A DNA stretch of 64,000 nucleotides from an uncultured SAR86 cluster bacterium (GCA_902595065.1 CACJOM010000001.1:766001-830000); one strand, 5' to 3'; numbered from the stretch's first letter, positions 1 to 9,968 are shown. Notes: generated by a model from the letters alone, not told the origin. Translations and numbers: made by a program.

Positions 1-2
1 AA

Positions 3-254
3 ATTCAAGGGTTTTTAGAAAATTTGCCGCAAGCTAAAATAGATCACCCAATTGATATTCAATCTTATCGAATCGGAAATGTCTTTGGAGTACATAGAAT
101 TGTTTTTGAAAATTTAGATGGAACAACGACCTTTCAGCATATTGCAAACTCAAGAACTGTCTTTGCAATAGGCGCTCTACAGGCAGCTAGATGGATTTAT
201 TCCAAGGAAATCGGAGAGTATAGCTTTGCTGACTTCTTGCAAAAAAAGCTTTAA
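3..254 (+). CDS. dapB: 4-hydroxy-tetrahydrodipicolinate reductase, C-terminal part
   Basis: The reading frame is open to the left edge, so only the last 83 or so residues of the protein are present. They match the end of DapB: a region like SYRIGNVFGVH, then the family's SRxxFAxGAxxAAxW stretch (here SRTVFAIGALQAARWI) and a short acidic-aromatic tail. DapB reduces dihydrodipicolinate with NAD(P)H in lysine and meso-diaminopimelate synthesis, in the cytoplasm. The carAB genes that often follow dapB in other gammaproteobacteria are absent; rpsB comes next after 128 nt. The true start lies outside the window. Confidence 0.85.
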   Translation: MQGFLENLPQAKIDHPIDIQSYRIGNVFGVHRIVFENLDGTTTFQHIANSRTVFAIGALQAARWIYSKEIGEYSFADFLQKKL

Positions 255-279
255 TCTGCCCAAACTTTTCTATAGAATA

Positions 280-382
280 CACAAACTTTAAATCCCGAAG
301 GTACCAAGATGATTATTGTTGGGGTGCTCATAAAAATGAGTCAACATTATGAGGTACCGGAGTAATAACCCCGGAGGAAATT
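280..382 (+). promoter_or_regulatory. rpsB leader with candidate pseudoknot (S2 autoregulation)
   Basis: The leader holds three complementary elements. A small hairpin is formed by CTCAT (327-331) and ATGAG (336-340) around AAAA. GGTACC at 300-305 can pair with GGTACC at 353-358. GGGGT at 321-325 can pair with ACCCC at 368-372, directly before the GGAGG ribosome site (373-377). The last two pairings cross each other, which would make a pseudoknot covering the edge of the ribosome site. In E. coli, S2 represses rpsB-tsf through the rpsB leader; this leader could do the same. The pairing is seen by eye only. Confidence 0.5.
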
Positions 383-1345
383 GTGAGTATTGTTTCAATT
401 AAAGACCTGCTAAATGCAGGCGTTCATTTTGGCCATCAGCAGAGATTTTGGAATCCTAAAATGGAATCATTCATTTTTGATACCAGAAAAAAAATTAGCA
501 TTATTAATCTTGAGATGACTCAAGAATGTCTTAATGCAGCTGCATCAAAGGCTGAAGAGATTTGCTCTAAAGGAAATAGAATTTTATTTGTCGGTACTAA
601 ACGCTCTGCATCTAAAACAATCAAAGAGTCCGCATCATCTATTGGCCTGCCTTATATTGATAAAAGATGGTTAGGAGGAACTTTAACTAACTGGAAGACA
701 ATTCGAGGTTCAATTAGACGACTTTTAGATATTGAAGAGTTGCAGTCGTCAGGAAGAATTAACAAACTTTCCAAAAAAGAAGCAGTTGATATTACTAAAG
801 AATATGAAAAGTTAGATGCAAGTGTTGGAGGCATCAAGGATATGAAAGGTCTTCCTGATGCTTTGTTTGTTGTCGATGTTGCATATGAAAAAATAGCAGT
901 TACAGAAGCAAAGAAAATGGGTATCCCAATTATTGCTTTGGTGGACACTAATTCAAATCCAGAGGGGATAGATCACATTATTCCTGGCAACGATGATGCG
1001 ATTAGGTCTATTCGATTGATCACAAAAGTTATCAGTGACGCTTGTGCTAGAGGCCTTGCATCCTCTCAGGGCGGAGCTCTTAACATTCAAACTGATGATG
1101 AGGCTCCAGCTGTAAAAGTTAAAAAGGCTTCAGTAACTTCTGGCAAAGCTTTAAATTTAGTTGAAGAAGCTGAGTTAAGCGAGCCTGAAGAAGATTTGTC
1201 AATTCAGGAAGAGGAAGCAGCTGATGAATCTGCAGAAGATTTAGTTGGGACTGCAGATAAATCAACAGATGAATCTGAGGAAAGTTCTGCTGAAAACCCA
1301 AGCGCATCAGAGGATGTTATCGATGACAGTGAGGAAGAAAAATGA
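383..1345 (+). CDS. rpsB: 30S ribosomal protein S2 with acidic C-terminal extension
   Basis: The S2 core is clear: LLNAGVHFGHQ and FWNPKM near the start, then KRWLGGTLTNWKTI, and NPEGIDHIIPGNDDAIRSI before residue 230. S2 sits on the 30S subunit and helps bring in S1. The start is GTG at 383, placed by GGAGG at 373-377. The protein has 320 residues against 241 in E. coli; the extra 80 or so at the C-terminus are rich in Glu, Asp and Ser and look disordered. The stop overlaps tsf in ATGA, the usual rpsB-tsf pair. Confidence 0.97.
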   Translation: MSIVSIKDLLNAGVHFGHQQRFWNPKMESFIFDTRKKISIINLEMTQECLNAAASKAEEICSKGNRILFVGTKRSASKTIKESASSIGLPYIDKRWLGGTLTNWKTIRGSIRRLLDIEELQSSGRINKLSKKEAVDITKEYEKLDASVGGIKDMKGLPDALFVVDVAYEKIAVTEAKKMGIPIIALVDTNSNPEGIDHIIPGNDDAIRSIRLITKVISDACARGLASSQGGALNIQTDDEAPAVKVKKASVTSGKALNLVEEAELSEPEEDLSIQEEEAADESAEDLVGTADKSTDESEESSAENPSASEDVIDDSEEEK

Positions 1346-2199
1346 GCATTAGCGCAAGCCAAGTTAAAGAGCTTAGAGATATGTCTGGCGTAGGCATGAT
1401 GGAATGCAAAAAAGCACTTGTTGAAACAGATGGTGACTTGGAAAAGGCTTTAGATCTCCTTAGGGCAAACAGCTCTCTTAAAGCTGAGAAAAAAGCCTCA
1501 AGGGTTGCTGCCGATGGCGAGGTAAAGATTGCTGAAAATTCTTCATACACCAGTCTTGTAGAAATAAATTCAGAAACTGATTTTGCCGCTAAAGATTCTC
1601 AGTTCAAAGATTTTGCAAATGATGTTGCTGAGCATCTTGCTAACAATCAAATCAAAAATATAACTGATTTAAGTTCGCTATTTGAAGAAAAGAGACAGTC
1701 TTTAATCCAGTCTATTGGAGAGAATATTCAATTAAGAAGACTTCAAACGCTAGAGGTTCCATCTGGAGGTTGCATTGGAGCATATATTCATTCAGATGGA
1801 AGACTGGCTGCTTTAGTTTCTATTGATTCAGACAATAAAGAATTAGCAAAAGATTTAGCTATGCATGTTTCTGCTACCAATCCAAGTTGCCTGCAATCGG
1901 AAGATATTGATCCTGAGTTGCTTGAAAGAGAAAGAGCAATATTTTTAGCACAAGCAGAAGAGTCAGGAAAAGATGCTTCTATCATGGAAAAAATGGTAGA
2001 AGGTAAAGTTAAGAGATTTCTTTCTGAGGTTACCCTGGTTTCTCAAGGGTTTGTTAAAAATCCAGATCAATCAATTGAGGATTTGTTAAAAGAAAATAAT
2101 ACATCAATCATTGACTTTGCTCGCTTTAAAGTTGGCGAAGGTATAGAGGTTGAGGTTAAAGATTTTGCAGCAGAGGTAGCTGAACAACTTCAACAATGA
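1342..2199 (+). CDS. tsf: Translation elongation factor Ts
   Basis: EF-Ts exchanges GDP for GTP on EF-Tu. The N-terminal UBA-like domain ([18 protein letters not shown], residues 9-26) and the TDF motif (residues 79-81) that pushes into EF-Tu are both present. At 285 residues it is the family's usual length (283 in E. coli). It overlaps rpsB and pyrH by 4 nt at ATGA junctions, so the three genes are probably translationally coupled and share the rpsB leader control. Confidence 0.97.
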   Translation: MSISASQVKELRDMSGVGMMECKKALVETDGDLEKALDLLRANSSLKAEKKASRVAADGEVKIAENSSYTSLVEINSETDFAAKDSQFKDFANDVAEHLANNQIKNITDLSSLFEEKRQSLIQSIGENIQLRRLQTLEVPSGGCIGAYIHSDGRLAALVSIDSDNKELAKDLAMHVSATNPSCLQSEDIDPELLERERAIFLAQAEESGKDASIMEKMVEGKVKRFLSEVTLVSQGFVKNPDQSIEDLLKENNTSIIDFARFKVGEGIEVEVKDFAAEVAEQLQQ

Positions 2200-2909
2200 C
2201 ATCACTCTCCTATAAACGTCTTCTCGTAAAATTTAGTGGAGAGGCTGTTGCTGGAGATGACGAGCATGGAATAGATCCTAAAATATTAGACCAAATGGCT
2301 CAATCTGTTAAAGATTGTAAAGAGCTTGGAGCACAAATCGGAATTGTAATAGGAGGGGGAAATCTTTTTAGGGGTGAAAAATTAAGCAAAGCTGGAATGG
2401 ACAGAGTGGCTGGCGATCATATGGGGATGCTTGCTACAGTTATGAATGGCATTGCTTTAAGAGATGCTTTGGAGAGAGCAGGTGTTAAAACTAGAGTTAT
2501 GTCAGCCATTTCAATGGCTGGTGTTGCTGAACACTATGACAGGCGCTTAGCAATTCAATTGTTATCTAATGATTTTGTTGTAATTTTTACAGCTGGTACT
2601 GGCAATCCATTTTTTACAACTGATAGCGCAGGGTGTCTCAGGGCAATAGAAACTCAAGCAGATATTATGTTAAAAGCTACAAGAGTTGATGGAGTATATT
2701 CTGCTGATCCTGAAAAAGATGATAATGCTATATTCTATCCTTCACTTTCATTTGATGAGGCAATTCAAAAAAATCTAAAAGTAATGGATGCAACTGCTTT
2801 AACTCTTGCAAGAGATCACAGCCTGCCATTGAAAGTGTTTAACTTAAATCATCCAGATGCATTGAAAAGAATTGCTTGCGGAGAGGAAATTGGAACATTA
2901 ATATCTTAG
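2196..2909 (+). CDS. pyrH: UMP kinase
   Basis: PyrH phosphorylates UMP to UDP in pyrimidine nucleotide synthesis and is a hexameric amino-acid-kinase-fold enzyme. Visible motifs are the N-terminal LLVKFSGEA (residues 9-17), GGGNLFRG (53-60) that binds phosphate, and the [10 protein letters not shown] stretch of bacterial UMP kinases. The length of 237 is close to the 241 of E. coli. It starts in an ATGA overlap with tsf and keeps the conserved tsf-pyrH-frr order. Confidence 0.97.
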   Translation: MTSLSYKRLLVKFSGEAVAGDDEHGIDPKILDQMAQSVKDCKELGAQIGIVIGGGNLFRGEKLSKAGMDRVAGDHMGMLATVMNGIALRDALERAGVKTRVMSAISMAGVAEHYDRRLAIQLLSNDFVVIFTAGTGNPFFTTDSAGCLRAIETQADIMLKATRVDGVYSADPEKDDNAIFYPSLSFDEAIQKNLKVMDATALTLARDHSLPLKVFNLNHPDALKRIACGEEIGTLIS

Positions 2910-2911
2910 TT

Positions 2912-3466
2912 ATGAACGAAATCATTGATCAAATTAAACCCAAGATGCAGAAAGCTATTGATTCTCTAGCTCATGAATTTAATAAAATTAGAACTGGCAG
3001 AGCCAATCCCAGTATCCTTGATTCAGTGAAGATTGATTATTATGGAAATCCAACTCCCATTAATCAAGCTGCAAATATTTCTGTAGAGGAAGGTAGAACT
3101 TTAGCCATCTCTCCTTGGGATAAATCTCTTATGGGAGAGATAGAAAAAGCAATTATGGCATCTGACCTAGGGTTAAATCCAAGTACGAGCGGGGATTTGA
3201 TTAGACTTACAATGCCTGCTTTAACAGAAGAAACTCGTCAAGAATACATCAAACAAGCAAGAAATGAAGCTGAAAATTCAAGAATTTCTATTAGAAATAC
3301 TCGTAGGGATGCAAACAATACCGCTAAAGATAAACAAAAAGCTGGAGATTTCTCCGAAGATGATCTCAAGCGAATTGAAGATTTAGTGCAAAAGGAAACT
3401 GATCATTTCATTGGTCTCGTTGATGCAGAACTTAAACAAAAAGAAGAAGATTTAATAGAAATTTAG
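2912..3466 (+). CDS. frr: Ribosome recycling factor
   Basis: RRF splits post-termination ribosomes together with EF-G. FNKIRTGRANPSILD (residues 24-38) and the long helical C-terminus with many charged residues are typical. I chose the ATG at 2912, two nt after the pyrH stop, which gives 184 residues (185 in E. coli). The frame extends upstream to an ATG at 2876 inside pyrH, but that would add 12 residues unlike the family. Confidence 0.96.
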   Translation: MNEIIDQIKPKMQKAIDSLAHEFNKIRTGRANPSILDSVKIDYYGNPTPINQAANISVEEGRTLAISPWDKSLMGEIEKAIMASDLGLNPSTSGDLIRLTMPALTEETRQEYIKQARNEAENSRISIRNTRRDANNTAKDKQKAGDFSEDDLKRIEDLVQKETDHFIGLVDAELKQKEEDLIEI

Positions 3467-3486
3467 TTATTTCATACCCAGCCAGA

Positions 3487-4218
3487 ATGGCAGAGAGCAA
3501 GCAACTATCACTCAATCTTACTGGGATTAATGCTGCAATTATCATGGATGGTAATGGAAGATGGGCCAAAAAGAATTCTTTAAACGTAACCTCAGGACAT
3601 GAAAGAGGCGTTGAGGTGGTTAGAAAAATTGTTGAGTCCGCCGCAAAAGCTCGCTTAGAGTCTCTCAGTTTATACGCTTTCAGTACTGAGAACTGGTCAC
3701 GTCCTAAAAAAGAAATTCTAGGCATTAAAAAATTGATAATAAGCGCGATAGATTCTCAGGTTCCAGAACTAATTAGTCAAAAGGTAAGATTAAATTTTTT
3801 TGGGGATTATTCATCTTTTGGAGATAGCGTTATTGTAGCTATAGAAGAGGCCCAGAAAGCGACTGCATTTCAAGACCCAAAGCTGAAATTAAATATTGCT
3901 CTAGGCTATGGAGGTCGTGCAGACATAATTGAAGCAACAAAATTAATAGCGAATGATATTAAGTTAGAAAAACTCTCTGTAGAGGATGTTTCTAATGAGA
4001 CTATTTTTAAATACTTGAAAGCACCTATTGATGAGTTAGATTTATTAATTAGAACCGGTGGAGATCGCCGAATAAGTAATTTCTTGTTATATCATTTAGC
4101 TTATACTGAGATCCAATTTTCTAAAACACTCTGGCCAGATTTTACGGAAGGAGAGTTTATAAAGTGTTTGGAAGTTTTTTCAAAAACGGAGAGGCGTTTT
4201 GGCAAACGGACTTTATAA
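3487..4218 (+). CDS. uppS: Undecaprenyl diphosphate synthase (cis-prenyltransferase)
   Basis: UppS condenses farnesyl diphosphate with isopentenyl units to make the C55 lipid carrier used in peptidoglycan and O-antigen synthesis. The catalytic motif IIMDGNGRWAKK lies at residues 18-29 (Asp21), followed by LYAFSTENW and, near the end, RTGGDRRISNFLL and LWPDF. The length of 243 is normal. It lies in the frr-uppS-cdsA-dxr-rseP-bamA run typical of gammaproteobacteria, and its end overlaps cdsA by 20 nt. Confidence 0.96.
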   Translation: MAESKQLSLNLTGINAAIIMDGNGRWAKKNSLNVTSGHERGVEVVRKIVESAAKARLESLSLYAFSTENWSRPKKEILGIKKLIISAIDSQVPELISQKVRLNFFGDYSSFGDSVIVAIEEAQKATAFQDPKLKLNIALGYGGRADIIEATKLIANDIKLEKLSVEDVSNETIFKYLKAPIDELDLLIRTGGDRRISNFLLYHLAYTEIQFSKTLWPDFTEGEFIKCLEVFSKTERRFGKRTL

Positions 4219-5011
4219 AAACATCATTCAAAGATTGCCTGCTGCATTGCTTTTAGTTGGGTGTATTTTTGTCATCCTGTACTTGCAAAATATCTTCCTT
4301 ATTTTAACCATTCTCATAGCCGTTGGATTTCTGTTAATTAAAGAATGGTTTTTACTGTCCCAGTCAAAGATAGATTTAAAACAAATAATATTTTTTGTAA
4401 CCCTTGCTTTATTTTCTATTTTTTTTACAAAAGATTTTATAAATCTTTTTCTTGTATTTATTGCGGGTTTTTGGGTTATTTATAGTTTTTATTTGATCTC
4501 AAATAAAAGCTCATCTCTAGTCAGTTTTGACAATAACTATTTGGGAGGTTTATTAGTGCTAGGCTTTCTTTATGGTTTTATATATCTATTAATATTTTCA
4601 GAATTTTATAATGTAAATAAATTTTTTGTACTTTTTATAATTTTATTTAACACTGTCCTAGCTGATGTAGGTGCCTATTTAGTTGGAAGCAGTGTTGGCA
4701 AAACTCCATTATTTCCAAAAATAAGCCCTAACAAAACTATCGAAGGTTTGTTGGGTGGAGTGGGATTTGTTTTAATCTTTTTATCAATAATTTATTTCTC
4801 TGACCTAATTTCAATAGATTTGGTATTAGTTTCATTAATCAGCTTGCCTTTTGCATTTATTGGCGATTATTTTGAAAGCCAACTTAAAAGAGACAAGTCT
4901 ATAAAGGATAGCGGATCATTAATTCCCGGTCATGGAGGTGTTTGGGACCGTCTAGATTCACATATTGCCGTTGTGCCGATTTTTATTCTATTAAATAACT
5001 TAATGGCATGA
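4199..5011 (+). CDS. cdsA: Phosphatidate cytidylyltransferase (CDP-diacylglycerol synthase)
   Basis: CdsA makes CDP-diacylglycerol from phosphatidate and CTP at the inner membrane, the branch point for all phospholipids. The protein has a series of hydrophobic segments over its first 200 residues and the family signature near the end: SQLKRDKSIKDSG, then PGHGGVWDRLDS. The start is a TTG at 4199 inside uppS, preceded by a purine-rich GGAGAGG. The stop overlaps dxr at ATGA. Confidence 0.94.
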   Translation: MANGLYKNIIQRLPAALLLVGCIFVILYLQNIFLILTILIAVGFLLIKEWFLLSQSKIDLKQIIFFVTLALFSIFFTKDFINLFLVFIAGFWVIYSFYLISNKSSSLVSFDNNYLGGLLVLGFLYGFIYLLIFSEFYNVNKFFVLFIILFNTVLADVGAYLVGSSVGKTPLFPKISPNKTIEGLLGGVGFVLIFLSIIYFSDLISIDLVLVSLISLPFAFIGDYFESQLKRDKSIKDSGSLIPGHGGVWDRLDSHIAVVPIFILLNNLMA

Positions 5012-6159
5012 AGAATATTGTTTTATTAGGAGCGACTGGAAGCATTGGAGATAGCTGTCTAAATGTCATTAGGCAAAATAAAAAACATTTTCATTTATTT
5101 GGAATTGGCCTTGGAGGCAATTTAGATAAGGCTCAGCAAATCACCAAAGAGTTTAACCCAAAACATATTTTCATAGCCGAACCTCATATTGATAAATCAC
5201 ATGATCTGCTGCATTCATATCCAAATATTCTGAGCACTGAGGACGAGTTACAGGGGCTGATTCAAGACCCATCCGTTGACATAGTAATTTCAGCAATCTC
5301 AGGATTTGCTGGCTTAAAAGCAAGTTTTTTTGCTATCGATGCTGGTAAAACTATTCTTATTGCAAATAAAGAAAGCATTGTTGCTGCTGGTGATATCTTA
5401 ATGCCACTTGCTCAAGCTAAAAAGTCTGAGATCATTCCTGTTGATAGTGAGCACAATGCTATCCATCAATGCTTTCCTCCTCATAGCGACATGAAAGAGA
5501 TTTCTAAAATTATTATTACTGCTTCAGGCGGTCCATTTCGGGAAAAGACATTTAAAGAGTTGAGTGAAGTTACATTGCAAGATGCCTTGAAACATCCCAC
5601 TTGGAGTATGGGCACTAAAATTACAATTGATTCAGCAACTTTGGTTAATAAATGTTTAGAGTTAATTGAAGCTCATTATCTGTTTCAAATTCCTGAGTCT
5701 CAAATAGAAATAGTAGTTCATCCTCAAAGCATTATTCATTCAATGGTCACATATATTGATGGCTCTACCATAGCTCAGATGAGCAATCCAAATATGGAAG
5801 TGCCAATTGCAAATGCATTAGGTTTGGAAAATAGATTGCCTATTAATTTCGAAGCAATTAATTTTTCTGGATTAAATTTAGCTTTTGAGCCTATTGCAGA
5901 TGGAAGAGAAATTATTTTTGAGATGGCTAGAGAGGTCTGCAATAAGAGAGGCAACTTAGGAGCTATCTATAATGCATCAAACGAAATTGCGGTGGATGCC
6001 TTCATCACTCAAAAGATTGATTTTGTTGATATATATAAAGTTATTCAAAGAACTTTTGATCACTTTGCATGTTCTAACGTAAGCACATTAGAGGATATAT
6101 TCGAATATGACAAACAAGCACGCATTCAAGCAGAGAAGGTGATAAAATCCTTACACTAA
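5008..6159 (+). CDS. dxr: 1-deoxy-D-xylulose 5-phosphate reductoisomerase
   Basis: Dxr converts DXP to 2-C-methyl-D-erythritol 4-phosphate with NADPH, the committing step of the MEP isoprenoid pathway. GATGSIG (residues 8-14) is the NADPH loop; NKESIVAAG and PVDSEHNAIHQ hold metal and substrate residues. SGGPFR and GTKITIDSATLVNKCLE are also family marks. At 383 residues it is close to the usual 398. The product feeds UppS encoded just upstream. Confidence 0.97.
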   Translation: MKNIVLLGATGSIGDSCLNVIRQNKKHFHLFGIGLGGNLDKAQQITKEFNPKHIFIAEPHIDKSHDLLHSYPNILSTEDELQGLIQDPSVDIVISAISGFAGLKASFFAIDAGKTILIANKESIVAAGDILMPLAQAKKSEIIPVDSEHNAIHQCFPPHSDMKEISKIIITASGGPFREKTFKELSEVTLQDALKHPTWSMGTKITIDSATLVNKCLELIEAHYLFQIPESQIEIVVHPQSIIHSMVTYIDGSTIAQMSNPNMEVPIANALGLENRLPINFEAINFSGLNLAFEPIADGREIIFEMAREVCNKRGNLGAIYNASNEIAVDAFITQKIDFVDIYKVIQRTFDHFACSNVSTLEDIFEYDKQARIQAEKVIKSLH

Positions 6160-6172
6160 ATTTTTCAAAAAT

Positions 6173-7516
6173 ATGATTTATCTACTTGCAGCAATAGTAT
6201 TACTGGGCGTTTTAATTGCCATTCATGAATTCGGACATTTCATTGTAGGACGGATGTGCAAAATTCATATTTATAGGTTCTCAATTGGTATGGGCCCAGT
6301 CATCTATAAAAAATTAGATAAACATGGAACTGAATTTGCGATCTCTGCATTACCATTGGGTGGGTACGTAGCTTTTCATACTGAGAAGGCTGTTGATGAG
6401 GAAATAGACTTGATGCAGCCTTTAACTCCAGAACAACGCGTTAGTACTTTTGAAAGTAGACCAAAATGGCAAAGAGCGCTTGTAATGTTGGCTGGCCCCG
6501 TGGCGAACTTTTTGCTTGCTATTGGAATTCTTTCTATCATTTTTGCGAATTCAGTTGAACGTCAGTTCATTCCCGAGGTATCTAATATTTCGTCAACATA
6601 TCTTCAAAATAACTCATCTCTTCAAGATGGAGATACTTTAATTGCTATAAATACAAAAAAGGTATCAAGTATACAAGATATCAGGTTGGAGCTTTTATCA
6701 TTATCTGGAACAACAGGGACGATTGATTTTGTTTTTTCTGGTGCTCTTAATAGATCTCCCTATACTGTATCTCTTCCAGTAGAGAATTACCTGTCTAATC
6801 CAGAAGAACAAAATGCTCCAGAAAATTTTATGGGCTTTAATTTATCAATGAAGCTTCAACCCACTGTAGGGGCAATTGCAAAGGATTCTTACGCATCTGA
6901 AAATGGATTAAAAGTTAATGATAGGATTCTTGAGGTTAACAGTCAGTCAATTAGGTCATTTGAAGACCTTCAAATTTTTCTACAAGATTATCAGGGAACA
7001 GATATTAATTTAAAAGTAGATAGACAAGGCAATAATATTTTTTTAAATATTCCTTTGGGGCTAAGAAAAAATGCTGATGGTATTGAAGAAAGATACATAG
7101 GCATAATGCCTGGCATAAAGAGATCCATGTTTGAATCCTTTTTTAAAGGAACATATGAAACATATAACTTAAGTCTAAAAACTTTAACTTTTGTTGGCAA
7201 AATGATCACAAGAGATTTGGGTACTCAAAATCTAAGTGGCCCAATAGGGATTGTCAAAATGGCAGGAGATACAGCTAATGCAGGATTGCTACCATTTTTA
7301 TATTTAATGGCTCTCTTAAGTATAAGCCTGGGAGTGCTGAATCTTCTTCCAATACCTGTTTTAGATGGCGGTCAATTAGTTATGCTGGGCGTAGAAGCTA
7401 TTCGGGGATCTCCAATGCCAGAAAAAATGGAAAACTTATTCTTTATGTTTGGCTGGGTTGCTGTTGGATCATTGATGATTTTTGCAATTTACAATGACAT
7501 TTCTAAATTTTTATAA
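6173..7516 (+). CDS. rseP: Site-2 intramembrane metalloprotease RseP
   Basis: RseP cuts RseA in the membrane during the sigma-E envelope stress response. The zinc motif HEFGH is at residues 18-22 in the first membrane helix, and the second metal-ligand motif, PVLDGGQL, lies near residue 397. Between them are two PDZ-like domains in the periplasm (about residues 120-310). The length of 447 matches E. coli (450). It sits between dxr and bamA as usual, 13 nt after dxr. Confidence 0.95.
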   Translation: MIYLLAAIVLLGVLIAIHEFGHFIVGRMCKIHIYRFSIGMGPVIYKKLDKHGTEFAISALPLGGYVAFHTEKAVDEEIDLMQPLTPEQRVSTFESRPKWQRALVMLAGPVANFLLAIGILSIIFANSVERQFIPEVSNISSTYLQNNSSLQDGDTLIAINTKKVSSIQDIRLELLSLSGTTGTIDFVFSGALNRSPYTVSLPVENYLSNPEEQNAPENFMGFNLSMKLQPTVGAIAKDSYASENGLKVNDRILEVNSQSIRSFEDLQIFLQDYQGTDINLKVDRQGNNIFLNIPLGLRKNADGIEERYIGIMPGIKRSMFESFFKGTYETYNLSLKTLTFVGKMITRDLGTQNLSGPIGIVKMAGDTANAGLLPFLYLMALLSISLGVLNLLPIPVLDGGQLVMLGVEAIRGSPMPEKMENLFFMFGWVAVGSLMIFAIYNDISKFL

Positions 7517-7525
7517 CCAATTCAT

Positions 7526-9937
7526 ATGAAAAAATTCATAATAAATTTTTTTATATTTTTATCTCTTTCTGCAAGCGCATTTGACGATTTTTTAATTACT
7601 GATATTAGAATTATTGGTCTACAAAGGGTTTCTATTGGTAGTATTTTTACTGCTATCCCTGTAAGTGTCGGCGATACAATGAACCAAGAAAAAATCTCTG
7701 ATATTACAAGAGCCCTTTTTTCTACTGGACAGTTCAATGATATTCAAATTGCTAGAGATGGAAATGCATTAATTTTAAGCGTTTTGGAGAGGCCTTCTGT
7801 CGCCTTGATAGAGCTTGAAGGAAATAAGGCATTAAAATCAGAGGATTTATTAAAAGGTCTTGAGGGCGCAGGCATTTCGCAAGGACAAGTTTATAAGCGT
7901 TCTACCTTAAACGGAATGAAGAGTGAGCTAGTTCGTCAATACTCATCTCAGGGAAGGTATGGAGCAGGCGTTGAGATAGAGACAACTGCAATGCCAAGAA
8001 ATACCATAAATCTAAAAATTATTATTGATGAAGGTGAAAGCGCTTCAATTAAAAAAGTAAACATTATTGGCAATGAAGTTTTTACTGATGATGACTTGTT
8101 GCAGGGTTTCGAGCTAAAAGAAGGAAAATGGTACGCATTTTTATCAAATAAAGATAAGTATTCACGAGAAAAGCTTGAGGGAGATATTGAAAATTTAGAA
8201 TCTTATTATCTTGATAGAGGGTACTTAAAATTTTCAATTGAATCCTCCCAAGTTTCTATTTCTAAGAACAAAGAAGATGTATTTATTACATTAAGTATCA
8301 GCGAAGGAGTTCAGTATAAGATCAATGATGTTACAGTAATCGGCGATATGCCATTAAATGATGAGATGTATCTTCCTATCATGGAGAGTCAAAAAGATCA
8401 GATTTATTCTCAGGCTCAGATAACTCAAATTGAGGAATATTTGGTTAATCTGCTAGGCAATGAAGGATATACCTTTGCCGAAGTCACAGGAAATCCAGAA
8501 ATCAATGAAGAAGATCAAACTGTCTCATTGCTCTTCGTTGTTCAGCCAGGTAACAGAACTTATGCAAGAAAGATTCAATTTAGCGGTAATTACCTAACAA
8601 ACGATGAGGTATTGAGAAGAGAGATGCGTCAATTTGAAGGTGCATGGGCTTCAGATAACCTCATTGAAGCTTCTAAAGTAAGGCTGGAAAGGTTAGGGTT
8701 TTTTAAAGAAGTCAATGTTGAGACAATACCTGTAGCTGGCTCAGAGGATCAGGTTGATATTGAATTTTCGGTTGAGGAGGAAAGCACTTCTTCCATTGGA
8801 GGCTCAATTGGCTATAGCGATTTTGGGATGAATCTTGGTCTTAATCTTTCAGATAATAATTTCCTTGGATCTGGTAATAGGTTTATCTTGGGTATAAATA
8901 AAAGCATTTATCAAGAGTCCTATAATATTTCCTTTTTTGATCCTTATTTCACGATGGATGGAGTTAGCAGAGGCTATAGTGTTTATTTTAGAGAAACAGA
9001 TTACGGTGAATATAATGTAGCTAATTATCTGACTAACTCACTAGGTGCGGGTGTCCAATTTGGTTATCCAATCAGTGATACGCAAAGAATTGGATTAAAT
9101 CTTAATTTTGATAATACTGATATCGATCCAGGGTCATTGCCTTCAAGAGAAATTTCAGATTTTTTAGCCTCTGAAGGAACAATATTTGATGTCTTAAAAG
9201 CTCAAGCTGTATGGTCAAGAATTACTTTAAATAGAGGTATGTTCCCTACCTATGGTTCATCAACAGATGTGATGTTGCAATTAACAATTCCTGGCAGTGA
9301 TCTTACGTATTACAAAACTAATATCCGTCAAAAATTTTATCGACCAATTGGATTTGCAAATTTAGTGTTCGGCTTTAATGGCGAGCTTGGATACATAGAT
9401 ACATATGGAGATACGAAAAAAACACCTTTTTTTGAAAACTTTTATTCTGGAGGGCCGAGATCTATTCGAGGCTTTGAATCAAATACGCTTGGGCCAAGAG
9501 TAACACCTTCTCCTTGTTATAACTTTAATCCGGAAACTGAAGAATGTCCTCTGCTAATTGATACTGACCTTGATGGAACTCCTGATACCATTGGTCAAAA
9601 TCCATATGTTTATCAGCAAGCAAGAGATCCCATAGGTGGTAATTTCCTTATTGAGGGGAGTCTACAGCTTATCTTCAAACTACCTATGATTGAAGATCAG
9701 CGCTCTATGCGTTCAGCTTTTTTCTTGGACTTTGGAAATGTTTTTTCAACAGATTGCCAAGATTATCAAATTAATTGCTTTGAGCCTTCTTTTGATGAAT
9801 TGAGATATTCCATAGGCGTAGGAGTAACTTGGATTACTGGATTTGGTCCTATGAGTTTTAGCTTTTCTCAGCCATTTAATGATGGGCCTTTTGATAAAAC
9901 TGAGGAATTTCAATTTACTATAGGCACTGTCTTTTAG
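7526..9937 (+). CDS. bamA: Outer membrane protein assembly factor BamA
   Basis: BamA is the central barrel of the machine that folds outer-membrane proteins. A signal peptide (about residues 1-18, ending SASA) is followed by five POTRA repeats to about residue 420 and a C-terminal 16-strand barrel. The conserved loop-6 motif appears as SGGPRSIRGFESNTLGPR. The last residue is Phe, the usual barrel end signal. The length is 803 against 810 in E. coli. It starts 9 nt after rseP, and the chaperone gene skp follows. Confidence 0.96.
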   Translation: MKKFIINFFIFLSLSASAFDDFLITDIRIIGLQRVSIGSIFTAIPVSVGDTMNQEKISDITRALFSTGQFNDIQIARDGNALILSVLERPSVALIELEGNKALKSEDLLKGLEGAGISQGQVYKRSTLNGMKSELVRQYSSQGRYGAGVEIETTAMPRNTINLKIIIDEGESASIKKVNIIGNEVFTDDDLLQGFELKEGKWYAFLSNKDKYSREKLEGDIENLESYYLDRGYLKFSIESSQVSISKNKEDVFITLSISEGVQYKINDVTVIGDMPLNDEMYLPIMESQKDQIYSQAQITQIEEYLVNLLGNEGYTFAEVTGNPEINEEDQTVSLLFVVQPGNRTYARKIQFSGNYLTNDEVLRREMRQFEGAWASDNLIEASKVRLERLGFFKEVNVETIPVAGSEDQVDIEFSVEEESTSSIGGSIGYSDFGMNLGLNLSDNNFLGSGNRFILGINKSIYQESYNISFFDPYFTMDGVSRGYSVYFRETDYGEYNVANYLTNSLGAGVQFGYPISDTQRIGLNLNFDNTDIDPGSLPSREISDFLASEGTIFDVLKAQAVWSRITLNRGMFPTYGSSTDVMLQLTIPGSDLTYYKTNIRQKFYRPIGFANLVFGFNGELGYIDTYGDTKKTPFFENFYSGGPRSIRGFESNTLGPRVTPSPCYNFNPETEECPLLIDTDLDGTPDTIGQNPYVYQQARDPIGGNFLIEGSLQLIFKLPMIEDQRSMRSAFFLDFGNVFSTDCQDYQINCFEPSFDELRYSIGVGVTWITGFGPMSFSFSQPFNDGPFDKTEEFQFTIGTVF

Positions 9938-9968
9938 GCTTTTAGGTAGTGTTTTTTATTTGAATTAC

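Noticed and set aside
9922-9957. CACT/AGTG pairing before a T-run after bamA
   Set aside because: Only four base pairs with a long loop, and the chaperone gene follows in the same conserved operon.
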